Assembly (NCBI GenBank): GCA_025358725.1
Contig: JANYIT010000138.1
Coordinates: 1 to 36,698 of the forward strand
Source of the DNA: Chamaesiphon sp. GL140_3_metabinner_129_sub
Lineage (GTDB): Bacteria > Cyanobacteriota > Cyanobacteriia > Cyanobacteriales > Chamaesiphonaceae
Length of the DNA stretch: 36,698 bases
Reading direction: 5' to 3'
Shown: positions 17,267 through 26,058 of the stretch, piece after piece
Layout of the letters: every line of letters starts with the position of its first letter
Numbering within the stretch: position 1 is the first letter of the stretch
Position numbers and translations under genes: made by a program
The notes under the pieces: model-generated
What the model was told of the DNA's origin: nothing
Databases searched by the model: none
The model's input: the letters and a program-made list of their open reading frames with translations, nothing else

Positions 17267-18223
17267 ATGAGTTCTGTACCATTCCCCACCAATCAGCCTC
17301 CATCGCATCCAGAAGCTGCCACTAGACCTGCCAAGCCAATTAAACGTCCCAAAAGACCAGATCCGGCCGATTATCCGCCATTGCCGCCGATGCTGCAACT
17401 GACGGGTAATACTCCAATTCCGCCCGCTAGTGAACCACTTCAGTATCGGGCAATTGGCTTGATTTTGGGTAAATATATACCCTCGATCGAGGAATTCAAT
17501 CAGGGGACAATGTTGGCTGATGATGGGGCGACAATCGATGCGGTCATCCTCGGCCGGATTATGAGTCTGATCAAGAATCACCTGGATTTAGAACAATCTC
17601 ATCTTTGGGTCGTCTATCCCCGAATTCGCAAAGAAGATAACAAACTTCACGCTCAAATTATGGGTGTGTGGGATCCTCAATTGGTAATCAAGCCACTCGG
17701 CACATCGACTGATGCTGATGAGACAATCGAGCCAATTGAGCTGCCATCAGGTGTTCAACCAATTCCCTCGATCGAAACGTTGGGTATTCCCAGTGGTTAT
17801 TTCTCAATTCGCGGCGAAGTAATCTACCAGTCTCGCGAGACGAGAGAAATCTTTGTCAAAATTCGCCAAGCACCGAAGAAGAAAACGGAAGAAGAGCGAT
17901 ATTTTAAGATCAGATTAGTTGGCGATCTCCCGCAAAAGCTGGTCGGTAATTTCTGGGACTTTGATGTCGTGAGAGCAGATAACGATTTAGAGATCCGTAG
18001 TGGTCAATTTGTTGCGCCGCTCCGGGCTAAATTGCCGCGTAAAGGGGGCGATCGACCAACCTATGACGCTGGAAGCAAAAAACCTGTTAGAAAGCCGTGG
18101 GAAGAGGATAGTGCCAAGTTAGCGATCCCTCGTGGCGAGGATAAACCGAAACCAGCACCAATTAAACGTTCGCTACCACCGAAGTTGGAGCTACCCGATG
18201 CTGGAGGGGAGATCGATCGCTAA
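17267..18223 (+). CDS. conserved cyanobacterial-type protein of unknown function
   Basis: A 318-residue soluble protein I cannot name. Residues 1-55 are Pro-rich and basic, likely disordered. Residues 58-255 look folded and beta-rich: YRAIGLILGKYIPSIEEFNQGTML, AVILGRIMSLIKNHLDLEQSHLWVVYPR, then PSGYFSIRGEVIYQSRETREIFVKIRQ and YFKIRLVGDLPQKLVGNFWDFDVVRAD. The tail (255-318) is again Pro/Lys-rich. The central pattern could be an OB-like or beta-barrel nucleic-acid-binding fold, but that is a guess. GAAGGA before the ATG supports the start. Its last four bases overlap the end of the convergent usp gene. Confidence 0.75.
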   Translation: MSSVPFPTNQPPSHPEAATRPAKPIKRPKRPDPADYPPLPPMLQLTGNTPIPPASEPLQYRAIGLILGKYIPSIEEFNQGTMLADDGATIDAVILGRIMSLIKNHLDLEQSHLWVVYPRIRKEDNKLHAQIMGVWDPQLVIKPLGTSTDADETIEPIELPSGVQPIPSIETLGIPSGYFSIRGEVIYQSRETREIFVKIRQAPKKKTEEERYFKIRLVGDLPQKLVGNFWDFDVVRADNDLEIRSGQFVAPLRAKLPRKGGDRPTYDAGSKKPVRKPWEEDSAKLAIPRGEDKPKPAPIKRSLPPKLELPDAGGEIDR

Positions 18224-18642
18224 TTCCTGACTACCAACACGGAACAAGGTGCTTCACTAAAAACTTGACTACTGATGGAACCTTGGATAATGCGGCTGAC
18301 TCCCGTCAGACCTCGACAACCGATCGCGATCAAGTCGCAATGGTAGATATGCGCCAAGCGAATGATTTCAGTCACGGGTTCGCCTGTGACGATTTCGATT
18401 TCGCTATGGCAAGGTAACTGCTGCTGATAAAGTTGCAGTTGTTTCTCCACCTGGCGATAGGGGATTTCCCGTGCATATTGATGTGGTAAATCGGCTAGAT
18501 CGGATGGGGAAGAATCGTTTGCCAGTACGTGACAGAGAATCACCTTACTTTCTGCCGATAGTTGCAGGTGTTCGAGTGCATCGATCGTTTGTTGCGATCG
18601 ATCTGATTCATCCAAAGCTACTAAAACAGTTCTTAAAGTCAT
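18220..18642 (-). CDS. universal stress protein, UspA family
   Basis: A 140-residue single UspA domain. The N-terminus TVLVALDESDRS carries the Asp that contacts adenine, and the C-terminal GCRGLTGVSRIIQGSISSQV fits the ATP-binding G-2x-G-9x-G-S pattern. It therefore belongs to the nucleotide-binding subclass. Such proteins aid survival under stress; the precise role is unknown. It lies in the same direction downstream of hisD (about 105 bases apart), with no obvious functional link. Confidence 0.9.
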   Translation of the reverse strand: MTLRTVLVALDESDRSQQTIDALEHLQLSAESKVILCHVLANDSSPSDLADLPHQYAREIPYRQVEKQLQLYQQQLPCHSEIEIVTGEPVTEIIRLAHIYHCDLIAIGCRGLTGVSRIIQGSISSQVFSEAPCSVLVVRN

Positions 18643-18743
18643 TAGTTTAGCCTCTTGCTATCCATTTTACCTATTACCCTGAAGCCTCGTGCGATGCCCT
18701 GAGTGCAGTCGTTGGTTATAGCCGAGGCTATCTATCGACTAGT

Positions 18744-18770
18744 TTCGTTAGCGTAGCCTCTCTTCTGGAG
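18744..18770. repeat. GCGTAGCCTCT-type repeat fragment at the 3' end of hisD
   Basis: GTTAGCGTAGCCTCTCTTCT is shared in part with 26059-26093. Read on the minus strand it supplies the last hisD codons (ERLR) and the TAA stop. Confidence 0.5.
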
Positions 18771-20064
18771 CATCATTTAACCGCAAGCGAACTGACTCCC
18801 CATGTGAAAACAATCCTTCCGCTTGGGTAAGGGCTTGAATTGCATTCCCGACCTTGCTCAGAGCCGTTGGCGAGTATTGAATCAGACTGGAGTGTTTCAT
18901 AAATGTCTCTACACCCAAAGCTGAAGCATAACGAGCCGCACCAGAGGTGGGGAGCGTATGATTTGGGCCAGCGAGATAGTCACCAACAGCTTCTGGAGTA
19001 GAATCACCCAAGAAAATCGCGCCTGCATGACGGATGTGATTGACTAATGCCCACGGATCGCTAGTTTTGAGTTCAAGGTGTTCGGGCGCAAATTGATTGG
19101 AGAGTTCGGCGGCGATTTCCAGAGTTTCAACCACCACAATTAGTCCATAATGAGCGATCGATTTCTCGGTGAGCGTGCGGCGGGGATGATTTTGAAGTTG
19201 GTTTTCGACAGCAGCTTGAACGGCAGTTGCTAACTGGGTATCTGTGGTAATCAGAATCGCGGCTGCCATTGGATCGTGTTCGGCTTGCGCCAATAAGTCC
19301 GCCGCAACATGAACAGGATTGGCGTATCGATCGGCGATAATTAGCACCTCTGATGGCCCTGCGAGTGAGTCGATGCCTACAGTGCCATAGACCAACTTTT
19401 TAGCGAGGGTAACATAGATATTCCCAGGACCAGTAATCACATCAACTTTGGGGATAGTATCTGTACCGTAGGCTAGAGCGGCGATCGATTGGGCACCCCC
19501 AACGCGATAGATCTCTTCGACTCCAGCTACTTGAGCGGCGACGAGTACAGCAGGATTGAGGGCTGGATCTGCCCCTGGTGGTGTCACCATCGCAATCTGC
19601 GGCACGCCAGCGACTTTTGCCGGAATTGCATTCATTAGTACCGTGCTGGGGTAGCAAGCACGTCCTCCCGGCACATAGATACCAGCTCGATCGACTGGAT
19701 TATAGCGTTTGCCAAGGACGACATCATCATCGCCAAATGTAACCCAAGATTTGGGCACTCGCTGACGGTGAAAAGCTTCAATATTTTGGGCGGCAAGCTC
19801 GATCGCGTTGAGTAATTCCTTAGATACCTGTTGATACGCAGCATCTAATTCGGCACCACTAACCCGCAGCCGATCGACTGTCAGGTTTTGACCGTCAAAC
19901 TCAGCCGTATAGTGTAGTAAAGCCTTGTCGCCCTGTCGTCTGACTGTTTGAACGATTTCGTTAACGGTGGCTTCTTTGTGGACGATTGCATCGTCGTGGG
20001 TACGGGCACTGATTCGCTGCAACTCTTGTTGAGCTTCAGTCTGCTGAGTGATGATTCGCAGCAT
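18748..20064 (-). CDS. hisD: histidinol dehydrogenase
   Basis: A 438-residue zinc enzyme that oxidises L-histidinol to L-histidine with two NAD, the last steps of histidine synthesis. Recognisable strings include RAGIYVPGGRACYPSTVLMNAIPAKVAGV, VGGAQSIAALAYGT, VDVITGPGNIYVTLAKK, AEHDPMAAA, FAPEHLEL and LAGPNHTLPTSGAARYASALGVETFMK. The Gln, His and Asp/His metal and catalytic positions of the family are present. No other his gene is adjacent, as is usual in cyanobacteria. The last residues APEERLR and the stop are formed by a dispersed repeat. Confidence 0.96.
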   Translation of the reverse strand: MLRIITQQTEAQQELQRISARTHDDAIVHKEATVNEIVQTVRRQGDKALLHYTAEFDGQNLTVDRLRVSGAELDAAYQQVSKELLNAIELAAQNIEAFHRQRVPKSWVTFGDDDVVLGKRYNPVDRAGIYVPGGRACYPSTVLMNAIPAKVAGVPQIAMVTPPGADPALNPAVLVAAQVAGVEEIYRVGGAQSIAALAYGTDTIPKVDVITGPGNIYVTLAKKLVYGTVGIDSLAGPSEVLIIADRYANPVHVAADLLAQAEHDPMAAAILITTDTQLATAVQAAVENQLQNHPRRTLTEKSIAHYGLIVVVETLEIAAELSNQFAPEHLELKTSDPWALVNHIRHAGAIFLGDSTPEAVGDYLAGPNHTLPTSGAARYASALGVETFMKHSSLIQYSPTALSKVGNAIQALTQAEGLFSHGESVRLRLNDAPEERLR

Positions 20065-20211
20065 GGTGGAGGAATGCCAATTTCAGGAGTTGGAGTGATG
20101 GAGGGTCAGAGGGACGATCTATCCTTTGCGACCTTATATGTTATAGCTTAGCGCGATTTTTAACGTGCTGGGAAACACAGATTGCGGTGAGGATGGGGAA
20201 GGGGTAATGGA

Positions 20212-21252
20212 TTAGTTATTCCAGGCTTGCTCCCATCCAGTACCGCCAACTTCTAAGCCAGCAAGATTGCTATTTGCGGTGATAATTTGTTGACCTTGAC
20301 GAGTGCGTAGATCGATCGATAATAAACCCTTGAGCGTATCGCGACAACACATGACTAGTCCCTGTTCTGTTGGCGTACTTACTATTGTTCCAGCTAGGTC
20401 AGTTTTTCCCGTAAGTTCTACTTGAAAATCTCCATTGGTAGCTTGAATCCGCCATTCTCCCCAAGGTTGAATTTGCCAACTAATCTGGGAATTCCACGGT
20501 ACAAACTCATAAAATCTGCCGTGATAATGAATGCCAACCATCGCGACTTCTTCCGTCGTCCACAAAACCTTGCGCTTACCACCACCTGCGGTTACAGCTA
20601 AACCGACTGTCTCACTAAAACTATTGCAATTTAGCCAAAACCACTTTTCAGGAAAAGAGCGACCCCAATTTTTCTCGCTGTAAGCTGGAGCATGGTTAAA
20701 TTCATAGCGGTTACCTCGCCATTCAATCCAACCTGTCGCCAAGCCATGCGCCATTAGAATCTGCCATCCTGGTTCAAAGATCGGCAAGTATGATAACCAA
20801 CCAGCAGTAGCTTGTTGGGGCTGCTGGGGCTGTCCCCAACCATAAACAGGAAGCGTATGATAACACCACCGACAGTCTTGTGCAGGTAAAACGCCTTGAT
20901 GTAAGGTAGCCGTAACTTGATAGCCTTGGGTAATTTGTCGATCGAATTCCTCAACTGACAATAGTTGAGGACGAATATCTAAATTAGTTTCGCCCCAGTG
21001 TCCTAACGCTAAACGATCTTTTGCTGCCCAAAATTTCTGAGGATCTGGAAAAGGACATAGTAAATGTTGTTCATCAATGCCTAAGATCTGTGCTGCGCCG
21101 CCACTATGTGTGCTGTCGCCAGATGGATCTTCAATCGAGTACATAAAGGCGAAGGATTCGCTGATTTCAGGCAAGGTAACTCGAAAGTACCACCCTTCAA
21201 AAAAATCTCGACCCAATCCATTCCAATGATATCCACTATGCGGTGTTTGCAA
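20212..21252 (-). CDS. vte1: tocopherol cyclase
   Basis: A 346-residue protein that closes the chromanol ring of tocopherols (VTE1; slr1737 type in Synechocystis). Family strings are the N-terminal TPHSGYHWNGLGRDFFEGWYFRV, FAFMYSIEDPSGDSTHSGGAAQI, WLSYLPIFEPGWQILMAHGLATGWIEW and AYSEKNWGRSFPEKWFWLNCNSF. No signal peptide is visible; it should act at the plasma/thylakoid membrane surface. It follows hpt, the enzyme two steps earlier in the same pathway, in the same direction, with a heptamer array in the 60-base gap, so the two are likely co-transcribed. Confidence 0.93.
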   Translation of the reverse strand: MQTPHSGYHWNGLGRDFFEGWYFRVTLPEISESFAFMYSIEDPSGDSTHSGGAAQILGIDEQHLLCPFPDPQKFWAAKDRLALGHWGETNLDIRPQLLSVEEFDRQITQGYQVTATLHQGVLPAQDCRWCYHTLPVYGWGQPQQPQQATAGWLSYLPIFEPGWQILMAHGLATGWIEWRGNRYEFNHAPAYSEKNWGRSFPEKWFWLNCNSFSETVGLAVTAGGGKRKVLWTTEEVAMVGIHYHGRFYEFVPWNSQISWQIQPWGEWRIQATNGDFQVELTGKTDLAGTIVSTPTEQGLVMCCRDTLKGLLSIDLRTRQGQQIITANSNLAGLEVGGTGWEQAWNN

Positions 21253-21285
21253 GATTATAGTCTCCTAAATATAACCACCCAATTC

Positions 21286-21327
21286 CCTAAAACCTAAAAC
21301 CCAAAGCCTAAAGCCTAAAACCTAAAA
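21286..21327. repeat. heptamer array, CCTAAAA/CCTAAAG type (6 units)
   Basis: Six units in phase lie between hpt and vte1 and overlap the last codons of hpt, which end FRF and a TAG made by the array. Confidence 0.88.
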
Positions 21328-22214
21328 CAGGCGATCGGAAACAACAGATATTCAAAGAAGAACAATTTCCAGATAAATTGATAAAAATCAGCGATCGATT
21401 CTTTCTGCTCTAAGTTTATATCCTGACTGCGCCACCAGAGTAAGCAAAGTAATCCAAAATGAGAACTGACCAAAAACCAAATATTAATCGTCGAGGCGAT
21501 CGAGAGTCCCGCAACGATTGTTCCTAGATAAGCAACGGTGATTGCCCAACGAGTTAAATTAAAAACGTTTGATTTACCTAAGACAATTGTAAAAGTCTGA
21601 ATTTGATATTGACGATCGCCTTCAAGATCAGGGACATCTTTGAAAATAGCAATAGCAACTGTAAATACTAAAATAAATAGAGTTAGCACCCAAATACTAG
21701 CTGGGACAATATTTGTGCCTGTAAAAACTTCGTTAAAATGTGAGAATAGTCCGAGATTAACGATGCAACCGCGAACTGTCAAAATACAAATAGCCGCTAA
21801 AAGTGGGTATTGTTTAAATCGAATTGGCGGTAAAGAATAGGCAGTACCGATCACCAAGCTGATCGCAACTGTTCCAAACAACCATTTACCTAAACATGCC
21901 GCGATCGCGATCGCCAAAATACCTGTAATCCCGACAATCCATTTGCCTTGGGTAATTGATAACTTGCCGCTAGCTAATGGCAAATCGGGTTTGTTGACTC
22001 GATCGATCTCGACATCATAAAGTTGATTCAATCCCACAATATATATATTTCCCAATAGACAAGCAATCCAAGTTCCCAACAGTTGAATCGCACTAATGGC
22101 TGAAATCGAACTATCCGTTGTGGCTAAGGCGATCGAATACAGCGCAAAGACACTGAGACTAGTCCCAATAATTGTATGAGGGCGTGAGAATTTCCAAAGT
22201 TGTTGTAAATACAT
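21315..22214 (-). CDS. hpt: homogentisate phytyltransferase
   Basis: A 299-residue UbiA-family prenyltransferase with about eight membrane helices. It joins phytyl diphosphate to homogentisate to give the tocopherol precursor (slr1736/VTE2 type). The first Asp-rich motif is NQLYDVEIDRVNKPDLPLASG and the second is KDVPDLEGDRQYQIQTFTI, both binding the Mg-diphosphate. The N-terminus LWKFSRPHTIIGTSLSV is typical. It lies upstream of vte1. Its C-terminus (CFRF, stop) falls in a heptamer array. A menaquinone- or plastoquinone-type prenyltransferase is less likely given the vte1 neighbour. Confidence 0.93.
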   Translation of the reverse strand: MYLQQLWKFSRPHTIIGTSLSVFALYSIALATTDSSISAISAIQLLGTWIACLLGNIYIVGLNQLYDVEIDRVNKPDLPLASGKLSITQGKWIVGITGILAIAIAACLGKWLFGTVAISLVIGTAYSLPPIRFKQYPLLAAICILTVRGCIVNLGLFSHFNEVFTGTNIVPASIWVLTLFILVFTVAIAIFKDVPDLEGDRQYQIQTFTIVLGKSNVFNLTRWAITVAYLGTIVAGLSIASTINIWFLVSSHFGLLCLLWWRSQDINLEQKESIADFYQFIWKLFFFEYLLFPIACFRF

Positions 22215-22226
22215 TAAGAATAGGGG

Positions 22227-22260
22227 TTAGGAATTAGGCTTTAGGCTTTAGGCTTTAGGG
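22227..22260. repeat. heptamer array, TTAGGCT type (3 units plus partial units)
   Basis: Three perfect TTAGGCT units (22234-22254) with partial units each side, in the gap upstream of hpt. It is the complement of the CCTAAAG type. Confidence 0.85.
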
Positions 22261-22276
22261 ATTATAGAAAACTTTT

Positions 22277-22300
22277 AACTTTCAACTTTCAACTTTCAAC
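22277..22300. repeat. heptamer array, AACTTTC type (3 units)
   Basis: Three perfect units. On the minus strand they read GTTGAAA and supply VES and the TGA stop of the DUF2817 gene. This array stands only 16 bases from the TTAGGCT array. Confidence 0.85.
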
Positions 22301-23365
22301 TAACTTAATCCCTGTTAAACATAAATCAACACCTTGCTGAAGTACCATCCTGCGCCATTTTTGACTTTGTGGCACAAAGACTTCTAATAGCTCTTGCTTT
22401 GACCACTGATAGGATTTATGCTCTGGTTGTCCCCACCAATGAGCGCGATTTTCATTACGGAGAGCTTTGAGTACGCGCAGCATTGAGTAAGTACCAAATT
22501 CAGCCAAGAGAAAATCATAAGTAAGATCAGGGAATGAAGCTTGACACCAGTGCCCAAAAGTACCGCGAGACTGATAGACTAAATCGCCAGGATCGAGAGT
22601 TAGAATGCGCTCATGATCAAAATACTGGGATAACCATTGATGACGCGGAGAATCACTAGTTAGTTCGGCAAAAAGTTGATAAGTACCCCATTTACCCAAT
22701 CCTGAATGTAAGTCTAGATGAAGTACTTGCTGTGCTAATCCTAGCCAACGGCGCAGATGCGCAGTTAAGATTTTGTTAGTTTGCGATCGAGCATTACCAC
22801 CAAAAAATAAACCGTGAGGAAATTGATATTGCCCGACAGGTAAGGTATTTTTGAGGGTAGACATCCCATAGCGACCAATTAATCCTAGTGATTTCGCCAA
22901 AAAAGGTTCGAGTTTAGATGGTGGCGATTGAGGATTGAGGAAGCTATCTAGTTGTGGATAAGCAGGAGGACAACCTTGATAAATCTCATCAGCTACTAAA
23001 AAATTCCGATTGAGATCGATATTATCTTCATTCCACCGTCGATACCAGGCACAACCAAACGGGTTGAGAGTATGAATCATCACGATTGCTACATCTGACG
23101 GTAATTGTTCGTTAGCTAAATGCTGCTCTAATAAAGCTAACTGTACCGCCGAGCCAAATAGCCCTTCGACTCCATGTAAACCGCTAGAAATTACCATCGT
23201 CTTGTGTGCCAAAGGATTGCCTAAAAGGGCAACATCGATCGTCAGTGGTTCGTTGATGGGAGATACTGCATCAATCTCGTGGGACTCTAATCGATATCCC
23301 AGCCGACTCACTACCGATCGCCAGCGAGATCGTGCTGTAAAATAATCGGGGGAGAAATAAGACAT
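22289..23365 (-). CDS. DUF2817 family protein (M14 carboxypeptidase-like)
   Basis: A 358-residue protein of the DUF2817 group, related to zinc carboxypeptidases of family M14. Visible residues are HGVEG (His64, Glu67 as zinc ligands), NIDLNRN (115-121), HLDLHSG (His220 as third ligand) and AEFGTYS (Glu289 as likely catalytic base). It should hydrolyse an amide bond, but the substrate is unknown. I start it at the ATG at 23363-23365, where MSYFSPDYFTARSRW begins the family domain; an upstream TTG would add 27 residues unlike the family. Its last codons and stop come from a heptamer array. Confidence 0.87.
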   Translation of the reverse strand: MSYFSPDYFTARSRWRSVVSRLGYRLESHEIDAVSPINEPLTIDVALLGNPLAHKTMVISSGLHGVEGLFGSAVQLALLEQHLANEQLPSDVAIVMIHTLNPFGCAWYRRWNEDNIDLNRNFLVADEIYQGCPPAYPQLDSFLNPQSPPSKLEPFLAKSLGLIGRYGMSTLKNTLPVGQYQFPHGLFFGGNARSQTNKILTAHLRRWLGLAQQVLHLDLHSGLGKWGTYQLFAELTSDSPRHQWLSQYFDHERILTLDPGDLVYQSRGTFGHWCQASFPDLTYDFLLAEFGTYSMLRVLKALRNENRAHWWGQPEHKSYQWSKQELLEVFVPQSQKWRRMVLQQGVDLCLTGIKLVES

Positions 23366-23487
23366 ACTTGGCAAGTGACTGAATCGGTAAAATATATGGC
23401 AAGATTGGGAAAGAAAATCTGTTGAATTGGGAATGGTAACAGACAACCCATCATCAGGCGCAAACTACCTATTTTTAGATCTATCTA

Positions 23488-24090
23488 ATGCCTAATCAAG
23501 AGCAATTATGGTTTCAACCGTTAATCTGGATGGATTTTCGATTGGCGGTAATATTTACAGTACTAATTCCCCTGATGCTCCTATTGTGGGCATTCGCTCA
23601 AAAAACGGAAGCAATCCAAAACTTACTAATTATCTATTGGCGGGTGGCTAGCTTACTGGCAATCTCAGTATATTTGGCGATCGGTTCGATGCCAATTAGT
23701 TTTGTCACCGCTTTTGTCGCCCAAGCATTGATTCCTGTTTCCCTATGGTTTTGGGCAGATCTCAACGAAGAAATTACTGACTTACCGTCCCGTCCGCTCA
23801 AGCTGGGATTATTGGCTTGGCGATGGGCTACTACGCTCTATTCTACCTTGGGCGCGATCGCTACAATCCCATTTATTTCATGTGCATTTGGCACCGCTAA
23901 AACAGACTACTGTCAGGCTTGGTTTCAACCATCATGGCTCTATTACCAATTTTTTCACGCCAATTCTAGTCCAGGATTCCTCAGCTTTCTCGGCATCTTG
24001 GGATTAATTGTTTATACCTTGTATCTAGTTTACTTTTTAGTTGTCCGTCTTGGTAAGCAAGGTCGATCGGCAATGGTGGGGAATGAGTAA
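23488..24090 (+). CDS. DUF3177 family membrane protein
   Basis: A 200-residue protein with five hydrophobic spans at about 15-37, 45-63, 65-85, 107-130 and 163-187. The N-terminus LWFQPLIWMDFRLAVIFTVLIPLMLLLWAF and AKTDYCQAWFQP resemble the cyanobacterial DUF3177 proteins. Function is unknown. It is divergent from the DUF2817 gene and may share its promoter region. A five-unit heptamer array starts two bases after the stop. Confidence 0.8.
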   Translation: MPNQEQLWFQPLIWMDFRLAVIFTVLIPLMLLLWAFAQKTEAIQNLLIIYWRVASLLAISVYLAIGSMPISFVTAFVAQALIPVSLWFWADLNEEITDLPSRPLKLGLLAWRWATTLYSTLGAIATIPFISCAFGTAKTDYCQAWFQPSWLYYQFFHANSSPGFLSFLGILGLIVYTLYLVYFLVVRLGKQGRSAMVGNE

Positions 24091-24092
24091 TT

Positions 24093-24130
24093 AGTTGAAA
24101 GTTGAAAGTTGAAAGTTGAAAGTTGAAAGT
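24093..24130. repeat. heptamer array, AGTTGAA type (5 perfect units)
   Basis: Five identical units plus three bases, directly after the DUF3177 stop. A weak GATGGTGGG/CTCATCATC hairpin follows it, as a GGTGGGC hairpin follows the array after psbN. Confidence 0.92.
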
Positions 24131-24192
24131 GATAGATGGTGGGTACTGCTCATCATCTAAGTTATGAAGTATTTTGACTATCCCCATAAATC

Positions 24193-25221
24193 TTACAATT
24201 CGATCAAAGTACTAATCCCTAGATAATTTTCTAGCAATACCTGTAAATAACGACGAGAAATAGCTGTCAACCCACATCTAGCAGTAGCTAGCTGTGGGTT
24301 TTGATGTTGGAGATCGCCAAAAATGTGACAGTGACGATAGAATTCGAGCCAGCTTTGGGCAAGATCGATCGCTAATTTAGTCCAATTTGGCGATCTAATT
24401 TTTCTGAACGAATTTTGGTGAAGAATTCTTCCTGTTGATTGGGTTACTTCAGACTCACTCAGCCCAATTTTTTGAGAGGATTCCAACTGCAAATTGTGTG
24501 CGTAGATGCCATCTAAAGCTTCCATCAAGGCATGAATTAGCTGATGTTCGGCCGGATGCTCAAAAATGATCTTTGGCTTTGCTGTGAGTTGATTTTCAAG
24601 GCAATTGTATTGATGTAGTTTCGCTGTTGGTGATCTGCCGATCAACCAGTTAGAGGTGTTAATCTGCCAGTTGTCGGTAATTGTGACTAATTTTTCGATA
24701 TCAGCTAATTTTAATAACGAGCAACATCTCGCATGTGCGTACAAAGCAATGGTGACGGAGGAGCTAGAGCGATCTCCGTGGACACGAATATCTAGTGGCA
24801 AGTCATGAATGTAATCCAACCAAGTAGCGATCGCTTCAGGAGTTAGTTGAAAGTAAATATAGCCAGAATCGTTATACCAGCAACATAACTCCAATCGAGA
24901 GCACGCCTGAATTATCGGTGATGAGATGGGTAGTTGGAGACTTTGACAAATTTCTAGTGGTGTTAATAATGATTTTGCTGCCAATCGATGCGCGATCGTG
25001 CTGACATACTGGTATTGTGATGTTGGGACTTGCCGGATCGACCCCTCGAAATACCAGTGCCAAGACAATTCTGGCGATCTCTCAGTAATGATATTTTCAT
25101 AATCTTGGGATATATGTCCGTAAATTTCTTGAGTCAGCAACTGTAAATAGTCAGCAATTACGCCAGTAATTGTGGGTGCCAATGGCAGTGAAATCAAGTC
25201 TGACAAAAGAAAATTTTTCAT
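24193..25221 (-). CDS. stand-alone DALR anticodon-binding domain protein
   Basis: A 342-residue protein. The C-terminal third (about residue 225 to the end) resembles the DALR domain found at the end of arginyl-tRNA synthetase: helices with AEHQLIHALMEALDGI, NWTKLAIDLAQSWLEFYRHCHIFG, then PQLATARCGLTAISRRYLQVLLENYLGIS. The N-terminal part has no HIGH or KMSKS motif, so it is not a synthetase. Related cyanobacterial proteins with an isolated DALR domain exist, of unknown role; tRNA binding is a reasonable inference. I start at the ATG 25219-25221 (MKNFLLSDLISLPLAP); an upstream start would add 24 residues of doubtful coding. It is divergent from the Crp-type regulator. Confidence 0.72.
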   Translation of the reverse strand: MKNFLLSDLISLPLAPTITGVIADYLQLLTQEIYGHISQDYENIITERSPELSWHWYFEGSIRQVPTSQYQYVSTIAHRLAAKSLLTPLEICQSLQLPISSPIIQACSRLELCCWYNDSGYIYFQLTPEAIATWLDYIHDLPLDIRVHGDRSSSSVTIALYAHARCCSLLKLADIEKLVTITDNWQINTSNWLIGRSPTAKLHQYNCLENQLTAKPKIIFEHPAEHQLIHALMEALDGIYAHNLQLESSQKIGLSESEVTQSTGRILHQNSFRKIRSPNWTKLAIDLAQSWLEFYRHCHIFGDLQHQNPQLATARCGLTAISRRYLQVLLENYLGISTLIEL

Positions 25222-25335
25222 GCTTGAACCCCGATTTAAAACATCACGTATATTCCAGACTAAACCAAAATAATTTACTACATCAAAATACATGTAGAAT
25301 TATTGAAAAATCATGTGCCGTTCTGCTGGTTTGTT

Positions 25336-26049
25336 ATGCATTCATCATCTACCCCATCGAAAAATAATGCTCGTTCGTTCTCAACCTGGCACCGACTGCT
25401 AGATTGGGCGCAAGAACATTATCGCTATCGAACATTTGCCAAAGATGCCCAAATCCCGACTCGATCGGGATTACTATATCTAGTCCAGCGTGGTACTATT
25501 CGCCTCACGGGAACTGCGGAAACAGAGCCACCAGCATATCCACATCAAAATACTACGCCGATCGAGTTTCAGCTTCAAAGTGGCGATGAAACTTTCTTGG
25601 GTTTTGTCGGAGCAGGGCAACCATTTGAAATTATAGATCGATCTCCATTTACACTTCAGGCTTTTGCGCATACAGATAATACTTCCATTTTCTGGATGTA
25701 CTGGCACGACTTAGAAAATTTCCCAAGTTTTCGGCGGGAAATTTTGGATTCCTTCCGTTATCAACATCAACGGAAATTATTATGGTTAAATACCCTCGGA
25801 CAACGCCACACGATCGAACGATTACTCGGTTATTTAACACTGTTGATTGAAGAATTTGGTGAGCCTTGTAAGGAAGGATATTTTCTGCCTTTTCCGCTCA
25901 CTCATGCCCAAATCGCTAGTGCGATCGGGACTACTCGCGTTACGGTGACAAGACTGATGAAAGAATTGCGCGAAGAACGCAAAGCAATCCAGGTCAAAGA
26001 TGATAATCTCATCTGTTTGCTGTCACCTGTTCAAACAGTACGAGACTGA
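25336..26049 (+). CDS. Crp/Fnr family transcriptional regulator
   Basis: A 237-residue regulator. Residues 15-130 form the cyclic-nucleotide-type sensor barrel (LLYLVQRGTIRLTG, LQSGDETFLGFVGAGQPFEI). The dimer helix spans about 131-155, and the HTH is PLTHAQIASAIGTTRVTVTRLMKELREE (188-215). The sensor lacks the clear cAMP signature (GE-L-RS), so the ligand, if any, is unknown; a relation to NtcA-type sensors is possible. I prefer the ATG at 25336 over the TTG at 25303, whose extra eleven residues (MKNHVPFCWFV) do not look like this family. The gene is divergent from the DALR gene. Confidence 0.85.
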   Translation: MHSSSTPSKNNARSFSTWHRLLDWAQEHYRYRTFAKDAQIPTRSGLLYLVQRGTIRLTGTAETEPPAYPHQNTTPIEFQLQSGDETFLGFVGAGQPFEIIDRSPFTLQAFAHTDNTSIFWMYWHDLENFPSFRREILDSFRYQHQRKLLWLNTLGQRHTIERLLGYLTLLIEEFGEPCKEGYFLPFPLTHAQIASAIGTTRVTVTRLMKELREERKAIQVKDDNLICLLSPVQTVRD

Positions 26050-26058
26050 AAGATGGAT

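Noticed and set aside
22289..23446. Longer DUF2817 frame starting at a TTG at 23446
   Set aside because: The extra 27 residues do not fit the family start; the ATG at 23365 gives the expected N-terminus.
25278..25297. CTACAT/ATGTAG inverted repeat in the DALR-Crp gap as a Crp-type operator
   Set aside because: It does not match the TGTGA/TCACA half-sites, arms are only six bases, and such palindromes arise easily in AT-rich DNA.
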